In this document: positions 46,600-58,872 of the stretch, in pieces
How the letters are laid out: each line of letters starts with the position of its first letter
Position numbering within the stretch: position 1 is the stretch's first letter
From: Rhabdophis nuchalis
Taxonomy: Eukaryota > Chordata > Lepidosauria > Squamata > Natricidae
NCBI GenBank assembly: GCA_039707465.1
Contig: CM077645.1
Span: forward strand, 59,831,850 to 59,895,849
Length of the DNA: 64,000 nt
Reading direction: 5' to 3'
Program-made: the position numbers and the translations under genes
The notes under the pieces: model-generated
Databases searched by the model: none
What the model saw: only the letters and a program-made list of their open reading frames with translations
What the model was told of the DNA's origin: nothing

Positions 46600-46764
46600 G
46601 TGTGTTAGTTTTATGAGCTGATCAATAAAAATTTTTTATTTTTATTTTTATTTAAAAAAAATTCTCTCAAATTTTTGTAAAAAAATTATTGATCAGCTCA
46701 TAAAACTAACACACACACACACACACACACACACATATGTTAGTTTTTATGAGCTGATCAATAA
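46600..46764. repeat. Triple inverted copies of a SINE-tail motif around (CA)n
   Basis: A 29-bp arm containing 'gttttatgagctgatcaata' lies at 46600-46628, its exact reverse complement at 46686-46714 and a third, forward copy at 46739-46764. A (CA)n run (about 46709-46735) separates the last two. The motif is the 3' end of the SINE at 46739-46907. Confidence 0.85.
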
Positions 46765-46907
46765 ATTTAAATTTGAGAGACCAAGATAGATCTATTTCGA
46801 GCTTATTAGCTCTCATCAGTTGACCATACCCTTTACTGGGATTCGAACCAGGGCTGTATTGCATATCAGGCAGGAGCCTTTAACCATTCAACCAGCCTGG
46901 CTCTCCC
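46739..46907 (-). mobile_element. tRNA-derived SINE, copy A
   Basis: On the minus strand: an A-box region 'ccaggctggttgaatggtta', then a B box 'ggttcgaatcc' that matches the pol III consensus exactly (46839-46849), then 'tgatgagagctaataagctc', 'gaaatagatctatcttgg' and a 3' end 'attgatcagctcata'. The intact B box argues for a young or well-conserved copy. Confidence 0.75.
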
Positions 46908-47162
46908 AATTACATCTGTGTCCCAACACCCTGTTAACCCCCAATTAAGGGAGGAAGCATACTGCTTTCCTTTTCTGCCTTTCGGCTCAAGATGGTCTCT
47001 GGTGTTGATTGTTCTTTAATAGTCTCCCTGAATTATTTATTGATCAGCTCAAAAACCTAACACACATATTTAAAAAGTACACAACGGAACTCATAGCTTT
47101 CTATCTAGATAGTCTCTGGTGATGAGCCGAAAGGCAGAAAAGGAAAGGAGTATGCAGTATTT

Positions 47163-47318
47163 ATTGAGCTGATCAATAAATAAATCAGGGAGACCAGGAT
47201 AGATCTATTTCGAGCTTTTTAGCTCTCATCAGCTAGCCATACCCTTACTGGGATTTAATCGGGGCTGTATTACATGTTAGGCAGAATCCTTAGCTACTAA
47301 ACCACCAGGTTCTCTCCC
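47163..47318 (-). mobile_element. tRNA-derived SINE, copy B
   Basis: Same family and orientation as copy A: 'cctggtggtttagtagctaa' at the A-box region, a damaged B box ('cgattaaatccc'), then 'gctgatgagagctaaaaagc', 'tcgaaatagatctatcctgg' and 'tttattgatcagctca'. Confidence 0.7.
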
Positions 47319-47559
47319 TGATCAGCTGAGACAGGAGGATAAGTATATGGTTCTGTCACAACACCCTGTTAAGCCCCAATTAAGGGAGGAAGCATACTGC
47401 TTTCCTTTTCTGCCTTTCGGATCATCACCAGAGACCAGTAAGGGTATGGCTAGCTGATATTTAGATATTTATTAGCTAATAATTGTTCAAAAACAATCTA
47501 AAACAATCTATAAAATTACTAAGTTTCTACTTATTAACCATCAAGGGGTGACTGATCTT

Positions 47560-48284
47560 TTATCAGCTTTCAATATCAACCAGTATCTTTCCAATAGTGA
47601 AACTGTCTTATCTCTCTTGCCATTTGTAGCTTAAGACTTTTTTTTGGGTTCTCCTTTGTAAAATTCTTATAACTGTCTTTCAGCACTTTACTATTCAAAG
47701 CAACTCTCAAGTAGTGTCCTTGCCCTCCTTCTGTCGTTAAAAGTTTTCTATATTTGATTATCAAATGTGTTTCTGGAAGAGTTTCTCCTCTTACATCCAT
47801 CATCAGTTCTTTTTTTTTCTTCCTCTTGGAGAGCGAGGTGAAGTTCAAATTCTTCAGGTTCCCTTTTCAAAATTCGCATCTTTCTGCTCTTTCCTACTTT
47901 TGATCCATTAGCAAAATCCTCTGTTATCTTATCTTTATCTTCAACTGAGAGGGGTATCTCTTTATCTTCTACATTTTCTTCCTTCTCTTTGTTTTTTGGG
48001 ACCTCCAACTCTTCATGCTTTGTTGCAATAAGAACCAGTTTTCCCAGTTTCTCATCAATTCTTCTATATCCTTCAAAAAGGTGTAACATTCCAGCCAGGA
48101 AATTTTGGTATTCCAAAGTGTCCTCATACGGGTATTGAATCATGTTGCAAAAAAAAGAGAAAGAAATTAATCCCCACTGCCACCCTGGTCAAAGGCCTAT
48201 TTTATCTCTTCTTTTTAAATTAATTTATGTCACTGGTTTTGTTGTACTCATCAATGGGGAAGGGTTCTTTCCCTTCTTTTAACT
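47560..48284 (-). pseudogene. Unidentified LINE-like element, ORF1-like coding region
   Basis: The minus-strand frame 47748-48143 starts MIQYPYEDTLEYQNFLAGML and becomes very charged (KNKEKEENVEDKEI, KVGKSRKMRILKREPEEF). A second phase (47576-47848) continues with GHYLRVALNSKVLKDSYKNF and MAREIRQFHYWKDTG, so one frameshift probably splits a single protein of about 190 residues. The charged, helix-prone N-terminus and basic C-terminus resemble LINE ORF1-type nucleic-acid-binding proteins, but I cannot match it to a named family. The matching upstream part appears to lie beyond the L2 insert at 49053-49870. Confidence 0.45.
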
Positions 48285-48289
48285 AAACA

Positions 48290-49052
48290 GGACAGCCGTG
48301 GCCAGGAGGGCGTTTTACCAGGTTCGCCTGGTTCGCCAATTGCGCCCCCTATTGGATCGGGACGCCCTTCGCACAGTCACTCATGCTCTCGTGACATCCC
48401 GACTGGACTATTGCAACTCTCTCTACATGGGGCTCCCCTTGAGGTGCACCCGGAGGCTTCAGCTAGTCCAGAATGCAGCCGCGCGAGCAATTATGGGGAC
48501 CACTAGGTCGACCCACATAACACCGCTCTTGCGCGAGCTGCACTGGCTACCTGTCGTCTTCCGGGTGCGCTTCAAGGTGTTAGTCATCATCTTTAAAGCG
48601 CTCCATGGCTCGGGACCTAGCTATCTGCGGGATCGGATCCTGCCCCATACATCCTCACGGCCGATCCGCTCCCACAGAGAGGGACTTCTCCGGGTGCCGT
48701 CCACTAGACTCTGTCAGCGGGCGACTCCCAGGGGAAGGGCTCTCTCTGTGGTGGGCCCGGCCCTCTGGAACGACCTTCCCCCCGATATCAGGATGACCAC
48801 TGACCTCCGCTCCTTCCGTCTCAAGCTAAAAACACACTTCTTCTGTCTGGCCGGCCTAGGATAGTCTCTCTGTCTTTGGGGTTTTTTAATGGGGTAGCAC
48901 ATTTTTAGCGAATTTTTAGCACAGGGTTGGTTTAATCGTTTTTAATGAAATGTATGTATTTTTTGACTGTTTTTATTCTGCCTGTGCACCGCCCCGGGTC
49001 CCTGTGGGGAGAGGGTGCGGTTTAAAAATAAAATTATTATTATTATTATTAT
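48290..49052 (+). mobile_element. Young 5'-truncated L2-type LINE
   Basis: The frame 48298-48864 is open for 188 codons: ARRAFYQVRLVRQLRPLLDR, DYCNSLYMGLPLRCTRRLQL, HWLPVVFRVRFKVLVIIFKA, YLRDRILPH, RSHREGLLRVPSTRLC and a final HFFCLAGLG. A 3' UTR with 'caccgccccgggtccctgtg' and an (ATT)n tail follows. 'taaaca' at 48284-48289 and 49053-49058 is a likely target duplication. It interrupts the minus-strand LINE-like element, and is close in sequence to the 11.6-kb copy. Confidence 0.92.
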
Positions 49053-49870
49053 TAAACAATTTTCAAAGGGCACCTGTAAAAAACAATTCATGCCCTTGAG
49101 TCTTTATCAGTTCTATAAACAGACTATGAGCCCTTCATCCCAGTAATCAACATTCTCCAAAAAGAAAAAAATACATTGTCTCTACAGGTTCAGCCTCTAA
49201 CCTCCAGTGGCAGTGTTGCTACTTTTCACTTTCTAATGTGTCTCTCTTTATTATAAGAAAGAAGAAAAAGTAAAGTTCTTATTGGAATTTTAGTAGCAAG
49301 ACATAAGAAGAATTATAAAAATAAAAATAAGGCTTTAGTCCAAGGCTCCAAAAATAGAGTAGCTAAAAACAGAAGAGGAAAAATAATCCATTCAGTTTAA
49401 GAGAGAGAGAGAAAAAAAACCCGGATACAAGCGTTTCAATCCACAGTTACAAGGAAAAAGAAAAAAAAACTTTTCAGATCAATCCAAAGTAGGTTGATTC
49501 TGCCGCTTGTTTATTTTGCTTAAAGGATTTGGTTTTACTTAAAGAAAAAAGTTTTTTTAGGCAGAGTATTTTTTTAAAAAAAGAAAAATACCTTTCCAGA
49601 TTGACATACTTTCTCTTACAGCTTCCTTCCGGAGCTGCCCTGTCTTTGACAGCCTGGGGGCTGTCTGTTTGCCACAGACAGCACTTCCCTTGGGTCAGAG
49701 ACTTTGCGATGTACCTTTGATTAACAAGGCTTCATCTTCCTAGCCTCCGTTCCTCCAAGACAGTTTAGATCTGAGCGGACCGATCAGCGACAAAAGTGTC
49801 ATCGGAGTTCTTGGATCGCCAAGACCTGCATTGTATCAACATGGTGTGGGCTCCTCCCCTCCTTTGCAAC
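49053..49870 (-). mobile_element. Putative 5' UTR of the unidentified LINE-like element
   Basis: On the minus strand this A-rich region starts near 49870 with 'ggggaggagcccacaccatg', contains 'ggcgatccaagaactccgat' and 'agcccccaggctgtcaaaga', and leads toward the ORF1-like frame at 48143 once the L2 insert is skipped. Its more GC-rich end stands out from the surroundings. Assignment as a 5' UTR is by position only. Confidence 0.35.
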
Positions 49871-49931
49871 CTTTTTTTGACTGCTTGTTTCTTTACAGTT
49901 GATGGTTGATGCTAAAAGGCAATATCTACAC

Positions 49932-50066
49932 CAGGGGTGCCAAACTCATGTCGTCAAGGCATCGGCATGTGATGTATTGGGTCTTTTTCCTCTTTTGCTA
50001 AACTGGGTGGGGCTGTTACCAGCACATGACACATCTGACCCGCAGGGTGGGAGTTTGACACTCCTG
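49932..50066. mobile_element. hAT-like MITE, 135 bp
   Basis: The left end 'caggggtgccaaactc' and the right end 'gagtttgacactcctg' are inverted repeats matching at 14 of 16 positions. Flanking octamers atctacac and ttctaacc keep the central TCTA core typical of hAT targets but match only at 5 of 8. This CAGGGGTG...CAAACTC end is widespread among vertebrate hAT elements. Confidence 0.8.
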
Positions 50067-52577
50067 TTCTAACCTGTAAATTCTAACATTGGTTATTCTA
50101 TCTGTTGTTATTATTTTAAACTTATTTATATTTAATTTTAATCCTATTTCTTCACTTTGACTTTCAGTATAGAGATTGCAGATTTTTTTTTTTTTTGCAT
50201 TTTTGGCTATCAAGACATGAGAACTGGTATGGTATAAATAGTGGGGCTGAGATTAGTTATGATCTGGTTTTATCCTATTGGCCTGTGGGGTATCTATTCT
50301 TTATTTCATATAACTTTTAAAATAAGATTTAATCCTCTCTCTAGGTTTCCCTACAGTTCAATTCAGGTTTATTTCCCAGTCTGTTCTAATTAGCTGTATC
50401 TTTACTATTTAAAACAAGGTTATAATACCACTGTGCAGATTCAGTAGGAAGGGCAATAAAATATGGTTTTAGTATATCTATCTTCACTTTAAACACCAGT
50501 TTAGGCAATAGGTTTGGTAGGTTCCTCGTGTTCTAAGACAACAAACAAAACAAAGTCTCAATAGATGCACATGTGAATCAGTGAGTGAATGAGGAAGCAA
50601 TGAAGCCACTAATGCTTCATACTGAATACAGAGTTAGTAAGCACACCCAGGAGAGGTAAGCAGGTGACACTGACCATCGACTCCTTTGATCTTTAGATCA
50701 AACAGATTCCAGAGAAGGTTGAGTAAAAAACCCCCTCACATGCCTTTGCTCTTTCTTGAAGTTTCTTGATTGCAAGAAGAAAAAGAATAGCAAGACCACA
50801 TCAGAATTGAGTTTACCTCTGCATAGCTGCCTTTGGAATAAGTACATGGATTGTTTCTTTTAGTATGTCACAATTCAAAGATCTCTGTAGATCTATTTTA
50901 CTACAATTGTTGAAAGTGCAAAGCTGAATGGTTATAGTATTATAGTTTTTATTCACTGAGTAGAAGAGATAAAAAATAAGCTCCAAAGAAGTTAACTCTC
51001 TGTCCCCCCTTTCTCCCGCGATTGTCAACATTTACCAAAAGTTATGAGTGTCTACATTCTGCTATTTCTATTCTTACACATTTCTCATTATATTCAAGTT
51101 TTTTCTTTACTATCTAAAAAAAGGGGGTAAAAGAAAAAAAAAAGCTACTGGTTGTCTCAAATCTATTCAAGTAATCACAGCTTCTGTTGCTGATGCCAGA
51201 TATTGGGATCCATGAATTGATTTTTGAGTATGTGCTATTAAGCAGGCAATGACTCTTAGCAATCACATAGACAGATCTCCTGTAGGATGATTTGACTTCA
51301 ATCAGTTGCTTCCGCAATATAAATGTTGCATTCATTGCTGCTATAATTGAGTCCATCTACCTGGCTGCTGGTCATTTTCTTCTTCTCCCTTCATCCTCTT
51401 TTTCTCAGGAGGGCTATGTCTTCACATAAGGTGTTCTTTATATGATCACTTAAGCCTGGTCATTTGTGATCTGGCTGAGAACTCTGTTTTGTTTGTTTGA
51501 TGATCCATTTGTTTGTTTTCATTTTGTCTATTCATGAATAGGGATGCAGAAGAAATTCAGCTGGCAAATAAATATGAACTTTTTTATTTGCCTTTTCCTA
51601 GACTGAAGTATGAATTAAAACATAAATCCTTGTTGAATTTTGTGTTCCGATGAAACATTGTAAAGCATTTGACAAAATGTCATGGATTAGAAAAATGTGA
51701 ACAAAGAAAATAACAAATGCAATAATTCATAATGCAAAGAACTACACGCTCTACAAAGGAATACCTTTTCTTCTGGACCATTATGCAAGTATTCCCTAGA
51801 AATAAGAGAAGAAGCAATAAAGTTTCATTATTCCTTTAGTAGAAAGTCCAATTATAATTTTTTACTTTGCCAAAACTCTGAAACAAATTGCAGAAGACAA
51901 GCATCTTTCATGATTTGCTTCAGGCAAACCAAAGTTCACACAGCAGGGTCAGTAAAACAAGTAGTCTCACTATGTTGGAATGTCTGGTCCGCTGAAAATA
52001 CCCCTTTCACTTGAAATATGAATTCTTCCTTGAAGGAGATGGGTGGCCTAAAAACATACATGATAAATAAATAAAAAAAATAAAAAATATCCAGTGAAAC
52101 AGAACAAAAACAAAACAAAACTAATAAAATAAAATTGTGCAAAATTAACTTGTCACCTGAATTGGAACGGATCAAGACAACAATCAATACATAACTACAT
52201 AAAGAAGTTCTGTTTTTTTTTTCTAACAATGAAACTTATATTTAATTAAAAAATGGGTACAAGCCAAAAAATGCCATAAAATTATAAGAGATTTGTGAGA
52301 TAGCAACACTGATCAGTACAAGATACAACAATAACATTCTTAACAGATTTCTGTTCAGCCTCTAGTTAATAGCTTCTAGAAAAGGAGTGACTAGGGCTTA
52401 ATTCTTCTTATGTGATGCTCTGCTGTGGTCAAGAGATTCCTGTTAGAAATTTTTTCCAACAATTGCCAGTAACTTTGCATTTTATTTCTATGGATTGTCC
52501 AGTCTTATGTTTCAGGACAATAGAAACAAGTCTGTTCTAGGACAGTGCAAGGAAAAGACAAATTATTTTTGTTATAG
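50067..52577. other. Featureless AT-rich stretch
   Basis: No gene or repeat recognised. Confidence 0.45.
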
Positions 52578-52717
52578 TAAGATGCATGGAAATGAGTGGA
52601 TTTCAACTCCCAGAATTTCCCAGGCAACCTATCTAGCTGAAGAGATGAATTCTAGCGAGAATTCTGAGAGATGAAGTACATACATCTTAAAATTGTCAAG
52701 ATTGAGAAACACTACTG
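52578..52717. mobile_element. Decayed foldback MITE, core shared with 4883 and 9906
   Basis: It contains 'atttcaactcccagaatt' and, further on, 'attctgagagatgaagtaca' and 'catcttaaaattgtcaagat', then ends 'tgagaaacactactg'. The central words match the foldback copies at 4883-5017 and 9906-10011, but the right outer end is of a third type (GAGAAACACTG-like). The left arm is disrupted. Much older than the other two. Confidence 0.65.
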
Positions 52718-53652
52718 TAGAACCTTGATAGCCTTCCAGAAGCTGGTTAAATTAAGCTCTCCAGAGAGCATTTGGGGTATGTATGTCTTCCTTCTATTCT
52801 TCTACTGAATGTTAGTTTATGACTATGTGACATACAAAACTATTATAATAGCAGAGTTTGTTCTTTCTACTGTGATGTTTTTACTTACTGATCATATGTG
52901 TACTATGGATATTGGAAGCATTTAAAATCATGAGTTGATTATACATAAATTTGCTAGCTGGCAAGCTAGTTAAGATATATTGCTCATGTGCTATGCCATG
53001 AAAATTCTAGTTAGGAATAAATATCTAATTAACCTCTGCTCCGTTGTTCAAAATATAGCTACATTTCGGCTCAAGGAAAATTCAGGTAATATAAAATATA
53101 AAGAAAACATAAAGAAAATATTTTAAGTGTGCATACTCTTCTGATTCCCTTGCAAATAGTAATGATTAAAAATAATCTTTGCATATAATCTGAAATGACA
53201 GCTATAATTGTTTATTTTACTCAATTTCCTGTTTATATACAACAAATATGCCGTTTTCATTTTGGCAATGAGACAGAAAGTACCAAATGTAATATCTGTA
53301 CCAAAAATGATAATCCTTTCTATGTTAAGCTTTATGTAGGTCATAATTTGCCTTTTAATGAAGAACAGGCTTAAAGGCAGCCTGGGAGAAATCCTTGTTT
53401 GTACGGTGGGAAACTTTGATAGACAGTTGTTGCGCTAAATTGTGGATATTAGTTTAAATTCACTGACTACTTACCTAGACAAAAACATGTACTTGGTTAT
53501 AGTCAGAGTACTGGATATATACTAGATTTATGGGGAAGTTCTTACTGTATCATGAGAATATAGGCTTCCAGTTATTCTACATATTTGTGGCTTATCATTT
53601 ATATCTTTTTATCTTTGGCCTCTATAATTTCAAATTTTACAACTTTAGCATG
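52718..53652. other. Featureless AT-rich stretch
   Basis: Nothing recognised. Confidence 0.4.
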
Positions 53653-53760
53653 CTACAGTTAGAAGGGACCATTTTTAGGCCATTAGCCTCTCTACAATGC
53701 AGAATTAAAATTAAAGTATTGCTGAAAGCTGGATGTCTTTGTTCCATTTGAACACTTCTA
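53653..53760 (-). mobile_element. Decayed CR1 LINE fragment
   Basis: 'agttagaagggaccattttt', 'tacaatgcagaattaaaatt' and 'tgctgaaagctggatgtctt' follow the order of the terminal CR1 segment on the minus strand, with heavy divergence. Confidence 0.5.
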
Positions 53761-54437
53761 CGTGCTGAATTTCAGTATTGTAGGCACACCATTAAAGGTA
53801 GCTCTGTATTTTAGCAACAAAAAAATTATACTGTCTAATTTGGCCCTACGACTATGAAAGTCTAACTTTGATTTTAGTCAAAAGCCAAAAAGCAATTTAT
53901 TATAGTACATATAACTATATTTTTGTACAGCAGCATGTGAAATCCATGTGACTCCCATGGACCATGTTTCTGCTACACAGACATATTTAATTGTAGATGT
54001 CATCAAGTTTTTGTAATGCTTGATTATCATACGTTACATAAATTTTAGATACCATTGCATTGTTGTAATTTAGGTGGTATGACATGTTATATAATTCTAG
54101 ATACTATTACATAATTTAGACATTTATTGTTTCTTTTGTATATCATGCATAGATTCCAATTGTTGTTTTTATAGATGTATTATAATTTTGTCTTCAATTC
54201 CCTTTATTGTCTCTTAAGATAGATTTATCATTATTTAAAGAAGATTGAACAATACCTGCATGCTTGTATTGCTCTAAGACTATAATAAACCATAGAAGTC
54301 TCAATTATAGTTTTGACTCCTTATCTATGCCTCAGATTTTAATTGGTTGGAAAAAATCATGTTAAGTTATTTAATAAATCTTGGCTACATACCACAATCT
54401 GATACAGTAGAATTATTACTGGAGGTAGGTATTACAT
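53761..54437. other. Featureless AT-rich stretch
   Basis: Nothing recognised. Confidence 0.4.
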
Positions 54438-54800
54438 ATTTATTTATTTATTCAATTTCTACAGCTACCCAACTTAAGCAAGTGACTCTGGGTTGCTACA
54501 ATTCTACAATGATTAAAAAATTAAAAAACACATTCATAAAATAAATAAGTATAAACAGTAATGCTTAATTAATTAATAGCAAGCCAAGCAACAGGGCCCT
54601 TCTGAGCCCTAGGCCTGGGTACATAACCAAGTTTTTAAAGCTTTGTGAAAGTTAACATGGTTGGGGCCATTCAAATATATGTGAGGAGAATATTCCACAA
54701 AGCAGGGGTTACAGGAGAAAAAGCTCATCTTCTAGTTCTTGCCAAGAGATACTCTTTGGCTGATGGGATCTACAGCATGCCCAATTGGATGGGTAGAAAC
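54438..54800 (-). mobile_element. Old L2-type LINE 3' end
   Basis: A (TTTA)n start, 'caatttctacagctacccaa' and 'gcaagtgactctgggttgct' begin the tail; farther right, 'ggagaatattccacaaagca' and 'ttgccaagagatactctttg' parallel the segment that in younger copies encodes GPALWNDLP and upstream residues. No frame remains intact. Confidence 0.5.
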
Positions 54801-54892
54801 TCCATAATCTGTAATATTTTCGTGAGTACTTTTTATTAGATTGTTCTTGCAGTAAACCCTAAATTTTCAAGTAGTTTTTTTTTATTAAACTA

Positions 54893-55655
54893 CTAGCTGT
54901 ACTCAGCCACACGTTGCTGTGGCCCAGTCTGGTTAAATGGCCAACCAATCTGTCTGTAGATCTACACCTGCACACACAAACATGTACACACAACCACCGT
55001 ATAACTTCCAACCTACCTACCTACTGTATTTCTTACTCTCTCTCTCCCCCCCCTCTCTCTCCCCCTACCTACCGTATTTTCCCCTCTCTATCTATCCCGA
55101 TACCTATCTACCTACCTACTGTATTTCTCCCTCTCTCTCTCTATTCCTCTACCTACCTACCTACTGTATTTCTCTCTCTCTCTCTCTATCCCTCTACCTA
55201 CCTACCTACCTCTCTATCTATCCCGATACCTATCTACCTACCTACTGTATTTTTCTCTCTATCTCTCTATGTCTCTCTATGGGCCACCTGGGGGTTTGCT
55301 ATCCTCTGTGCCTTGTATTGGGCCTAGTAGGCCTCCATACAGTGTGGAACGTTGGATGTTTATTCAGTTGCTGAAGAAACGACTGTTAGAAATGGGAGGG
55401 GGGTCATGTGCGTGAAGCATCATAAGAAGCAGCCGGGTGGGAGGAGCTACAGGGATGTGAAAACCTGAGAAGTGCGTACCTTTTACGTTTGTGCTGCTTG
55501 CACATGACATACATGTGCCAGCCACACAAAATGTACACATGATTGTTATTCCCTTTCCTAGCAACATTGTATGAAAATTTGGTGGCAATCGGTGTAGTAC
55601 TTTCTGAGATTAGCGATTTTGCACACACTATTTTAAATTTTTATTTATATAGATT
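54893..55655 (+). repeat. Unclassified interspersed repeat with pyrimidine microsatellites
   Basis: It starts 'actagctgtactcagccaca' with 'cgttgctgtgg', passes through a region of ctct and ctac/ctat repeats (about 55010-55275) in which a unit of about 90 bp recurs ('cctacctactgtatttct'), and ends with 'ggtggcaatcggtgtagtac' and 'atttttatttatatagattt'. This start and end pairing is one I have seen in repeats of several animals, but I cannot assign a class. No coding region. Confidence 0.5.
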
Positions 55656-58600
55656 TCTGTTGCTTCATATTTACTGCCATCTGTAAGTGATTTGTTAAAA
55701 TAGCAAAAGAAACATTCACATACTTTCCACTGGATTATGTATAGGTTTCCCACTCCCCTGCTATGTGTATTGAATGATTGGGCAATAATAATAAATAACT
55801 TTCCCCCTTACTGATCTGTCAACTCAAATCAATGATTCAACATTGGCCGAGCCAAGGCTTATTGTGTCTACACACCATGTCCTTGGGTCTCTGATAGGAA
55901 GTAAAAATATGGAAAGAATGCTTTAAGGAAAAAATAAAGCAAAACCCCGTGACTCTCAGATTTACTGGTAAAATAGTGATGTACATTTAGAAAATACAGG
56001 CATGTGACTTAAGTAAGCTATGATGGGAACTTTTAATCCTTAGAACATCAAGTTCCCATTTGCATGCTTTCCCAAGTTAAAATAGTTCTCAAAGCTCTTC
56101 TCCCCACAAAACAGTTTATAATCATGCTATTTGCAACCTTTGGACTGTTCTTTACTGGCTCATGCAGATTTTTAAGGATAGGAATGGAATTGTCTACAAA
56201 CAATTGCTAGTGTTGCAAGACAATTGTGGAGATTGTGGATTGTTATTTACTTGTCTGCTCTCATGAGTATTGAAGCTCTGATTGTTTCACATGCCATATG
56301 AAGTTCTATAGGTGTTAGAACGTCACCCTGTTTATGTAATATGGATAGGGAGTAAATGAGTACGTCATGTTTGTCCCTCCCATTAATCCATATCTTCTTG
56401 AACTGAGTTGTTAGATCTGCAGGTATTCACCGGAAAGTGAATAATTAAATAGGTTTTCAGATAATACAGACAATACATTGGCTTGTATTCTAGCAAAAAT
56501 AAATTAGAAATTCCCTTTGAACTGAACAAAAATTGCAGTGATGTGGCAAAGTGTCTTTGTACTTAAATTCCTTTTCCATTACTAACCTTCATGTGAGCTG
56601 ACCGAAAACTTTTATAATATTTAAATATCTTCTCAAACATAGTAGTTTGTGGTATGTGTGTAAAGTTCAGGCTGTCTGAATATTGTGGTAATTTTGTTTA
56701 TTGAAATATTTACATATTGGTTTTGTGTTCCAAAAATACTAAATAACAAGCTACTACTACTACTGCTACTACTAAGTGTAATTTAAAAATGTATAGTGAT
56801 TGGCATTTTAAAATCCAAATGTTTTTCTAGGATAATAAAACCTGGCCTCAATTAAGCTAATATGAATCAATTTTATCTTTTTATGTGTCTTCCTGCAAGG
56901 ACACCTTAGCTATGCATCTGAAATTTCTTCCACATTCAAAATGCTGTGTTTTGACTGAAAAAAATGTGATTTTTGTGTGTGTGCAATATGATGTTGTTTG
57001 ATATTCATTTTTCAAATATTGTAATCACTTCAGATGTGCTGCTAGAATATTCATGACATAGTATGCACAGCAATCAAAACCCCTTTATTTGCTTAATGCT
57101 CAGTGCTTCTTTTAAAAATAACTCCCATGTTAAAACGATTATACCAGCATTGTCAACTTGGTATTATGAATTCTGAATTTTCTCATATCTGGAGGGTTCC
57201 AGTTTGGAAAAGATGATTGATTCAATACCATAACTAATATATGGCACTTTGTAAGTGACAAAAAATCTCCAAGGATCCTACAGACTATATTAATCAGCAG
57301 GGAAGATTGGAACAGAAAATAAAGATAAACACGTTGCTAGGATCTTAAAGCCTCACTGGATAGTGCCTATCATATTACTGCTAATATGTGAGCATCATTA
57401 AATCATCATTTCTGATTATTTAAAACATATGTTATATTAATACTTTAATGAGAAAACTTTTAAATATTCATTCACTATTTCCCTTAAAGAGAATGCTTGC
57501 ATGCAGTTTTAAACACAGATAGCCAAACTCCCAGTGCTCAGTTAAAAATCAACATGCATATATAAAAATAAATAAAAATTAAATGTATATGTGTATGCGT
57601 GTCTTTGTATTTAATTGATAAAATGTAAATTTCTGGATTAGGATAGAAAACATTTTGTAATGATTCTTTCCCCCCCCATTTAATACCTTATTTTAATAAC
57701 AATAAAAACAGTTAATGATAGCATTCAAGTCACCAACACCAAATCAAGTTGTGCAAAGTCTCGGATTTCTTTGTCTCAGACTAGTTAAAATTAAACAGAC
57801 TAAAATCTCTGTGATTCTATTTATGAATAATTCACTTCTATGGATATACAGAACCAAATCCGACAGACTATTATTTCTAACATTTTAATCTGTTCCAAAG
57901 GTCAATATGTTGTGATTGATCAGACAACCAGGAAGTTGTTTCAAGTCAGACTTCTAGCAAGTAATATTGTAGTTGCAGATCTGTAGTAGCTATGCATGAA
58001 GGATGATAAGTTACTAATACTTGTTTTGTGAAATGATACCCAATCACACAAAGTTTGATAAATCTGATTAAGTCCATAAAACGGCACAAAACTGTGGTGT
58101 TTCCATATAGAAGAACAGGATAAATGCCAGATATTATAAAGTTTTTTTCCTTGTCTGAAAATATTCCCCTCCCCACCTCCAAGAAAAACTCTGAATGTAA
58201 GCTGCAAGTTATTTTAAGTAGGTCCTTATATAACATCCCCAATTTTTGCTCACAAGGAAAACAAGAATGTATAGTGGTAAGCCACGTTTTTAATATTTCA
58301 CAATAAGCCATTAAAAATGTTATACACGGATGATCAGCAAGGTAATGAGTTTAACATCTGCTTCATTCTTCTTACAGTCTGGCTAGACTTTTTAGGGCAT
58401 ATAGGTAAATGCTGGAAAGGGTAATTTGATATCGACTCTATTAACAGTATCTATTCTGTCAAATAGAAATGCTAATTAAACATTGTCCATGTTATTATGT
58501 AGCCTGGTCCCTTTGAATATATCATTTGGATAAAATCCTGTTCTGTCCTTATGTAAGGAACATAGGTTTTCAAATTTAATAAAAGGTGACCACATCTTTG

Positions 58601-58872
58601 TTTCTTGTAGATAACAGAAAAAGATGTGTGGAGAAAATACAGTTGTACCAACCTTTGAACCTTTTCCTTTATAAATTTGTGAACAACATATAGTCTACCA
58701 CTAAAACAAATAAACAACAAATATCATAAATTAATTGTTATCCATACTAAAGGCTATAGGCTTTAAAGAACAAATTCAAAATTTGAGAGTCTAATGAAGT
58801 CTTTTTCCTACAAAAGTAAGTGGGATGTATTTTATTCTATTATATTACAATCAGATTTATTTTGGAGAAATA
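55656..58872. other. Featureless AT-rich stretch
   Basis: No gene or repeat recognised; a small (CTA)n run near 56755-56775. Confidence 0.45.

Larger units (their letters stand above)
46130..47459. repeat. Mosaic of inverted and direct repeat modules with microsatellites
   Basis: One module ('taagccccaattaaggg', 'aggaagcatactgctttcct', 'tttctgcctttcggctcatc') occurs in plus orientation at about 46484-46556, 46922-47013 and 47359-47440, and reversed at 46176-46228 and 47111-47159. Between copies lie a (GATA)n array, a (CA)n array, a GTGTATAT-type tract and two SINE copies. The whole looks like successive insertions of related composite elements, or one element rearranged in place. No coding sequence. 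Confidence 0.7.

Noticed and set aside
46839..46907. Possible genuine tRNA gene because of a perfect B box
   Set aside because: No cloverleaf can be drawn, and the unit continues into a SINE body with a second copy nearby.
46130..47459. CRISPR-like array from repeated modules
   Set aside because: Modules occur in both orientations with irregular spacing in a eukaryotic repeat context.
54914..55374. Frames of 137 and 145 codons rich in Tyr, Leu, Pro and Ser
   Set aside because: They translate ctct and ctac repeats; two phases look alike, as expected for simple sequence.
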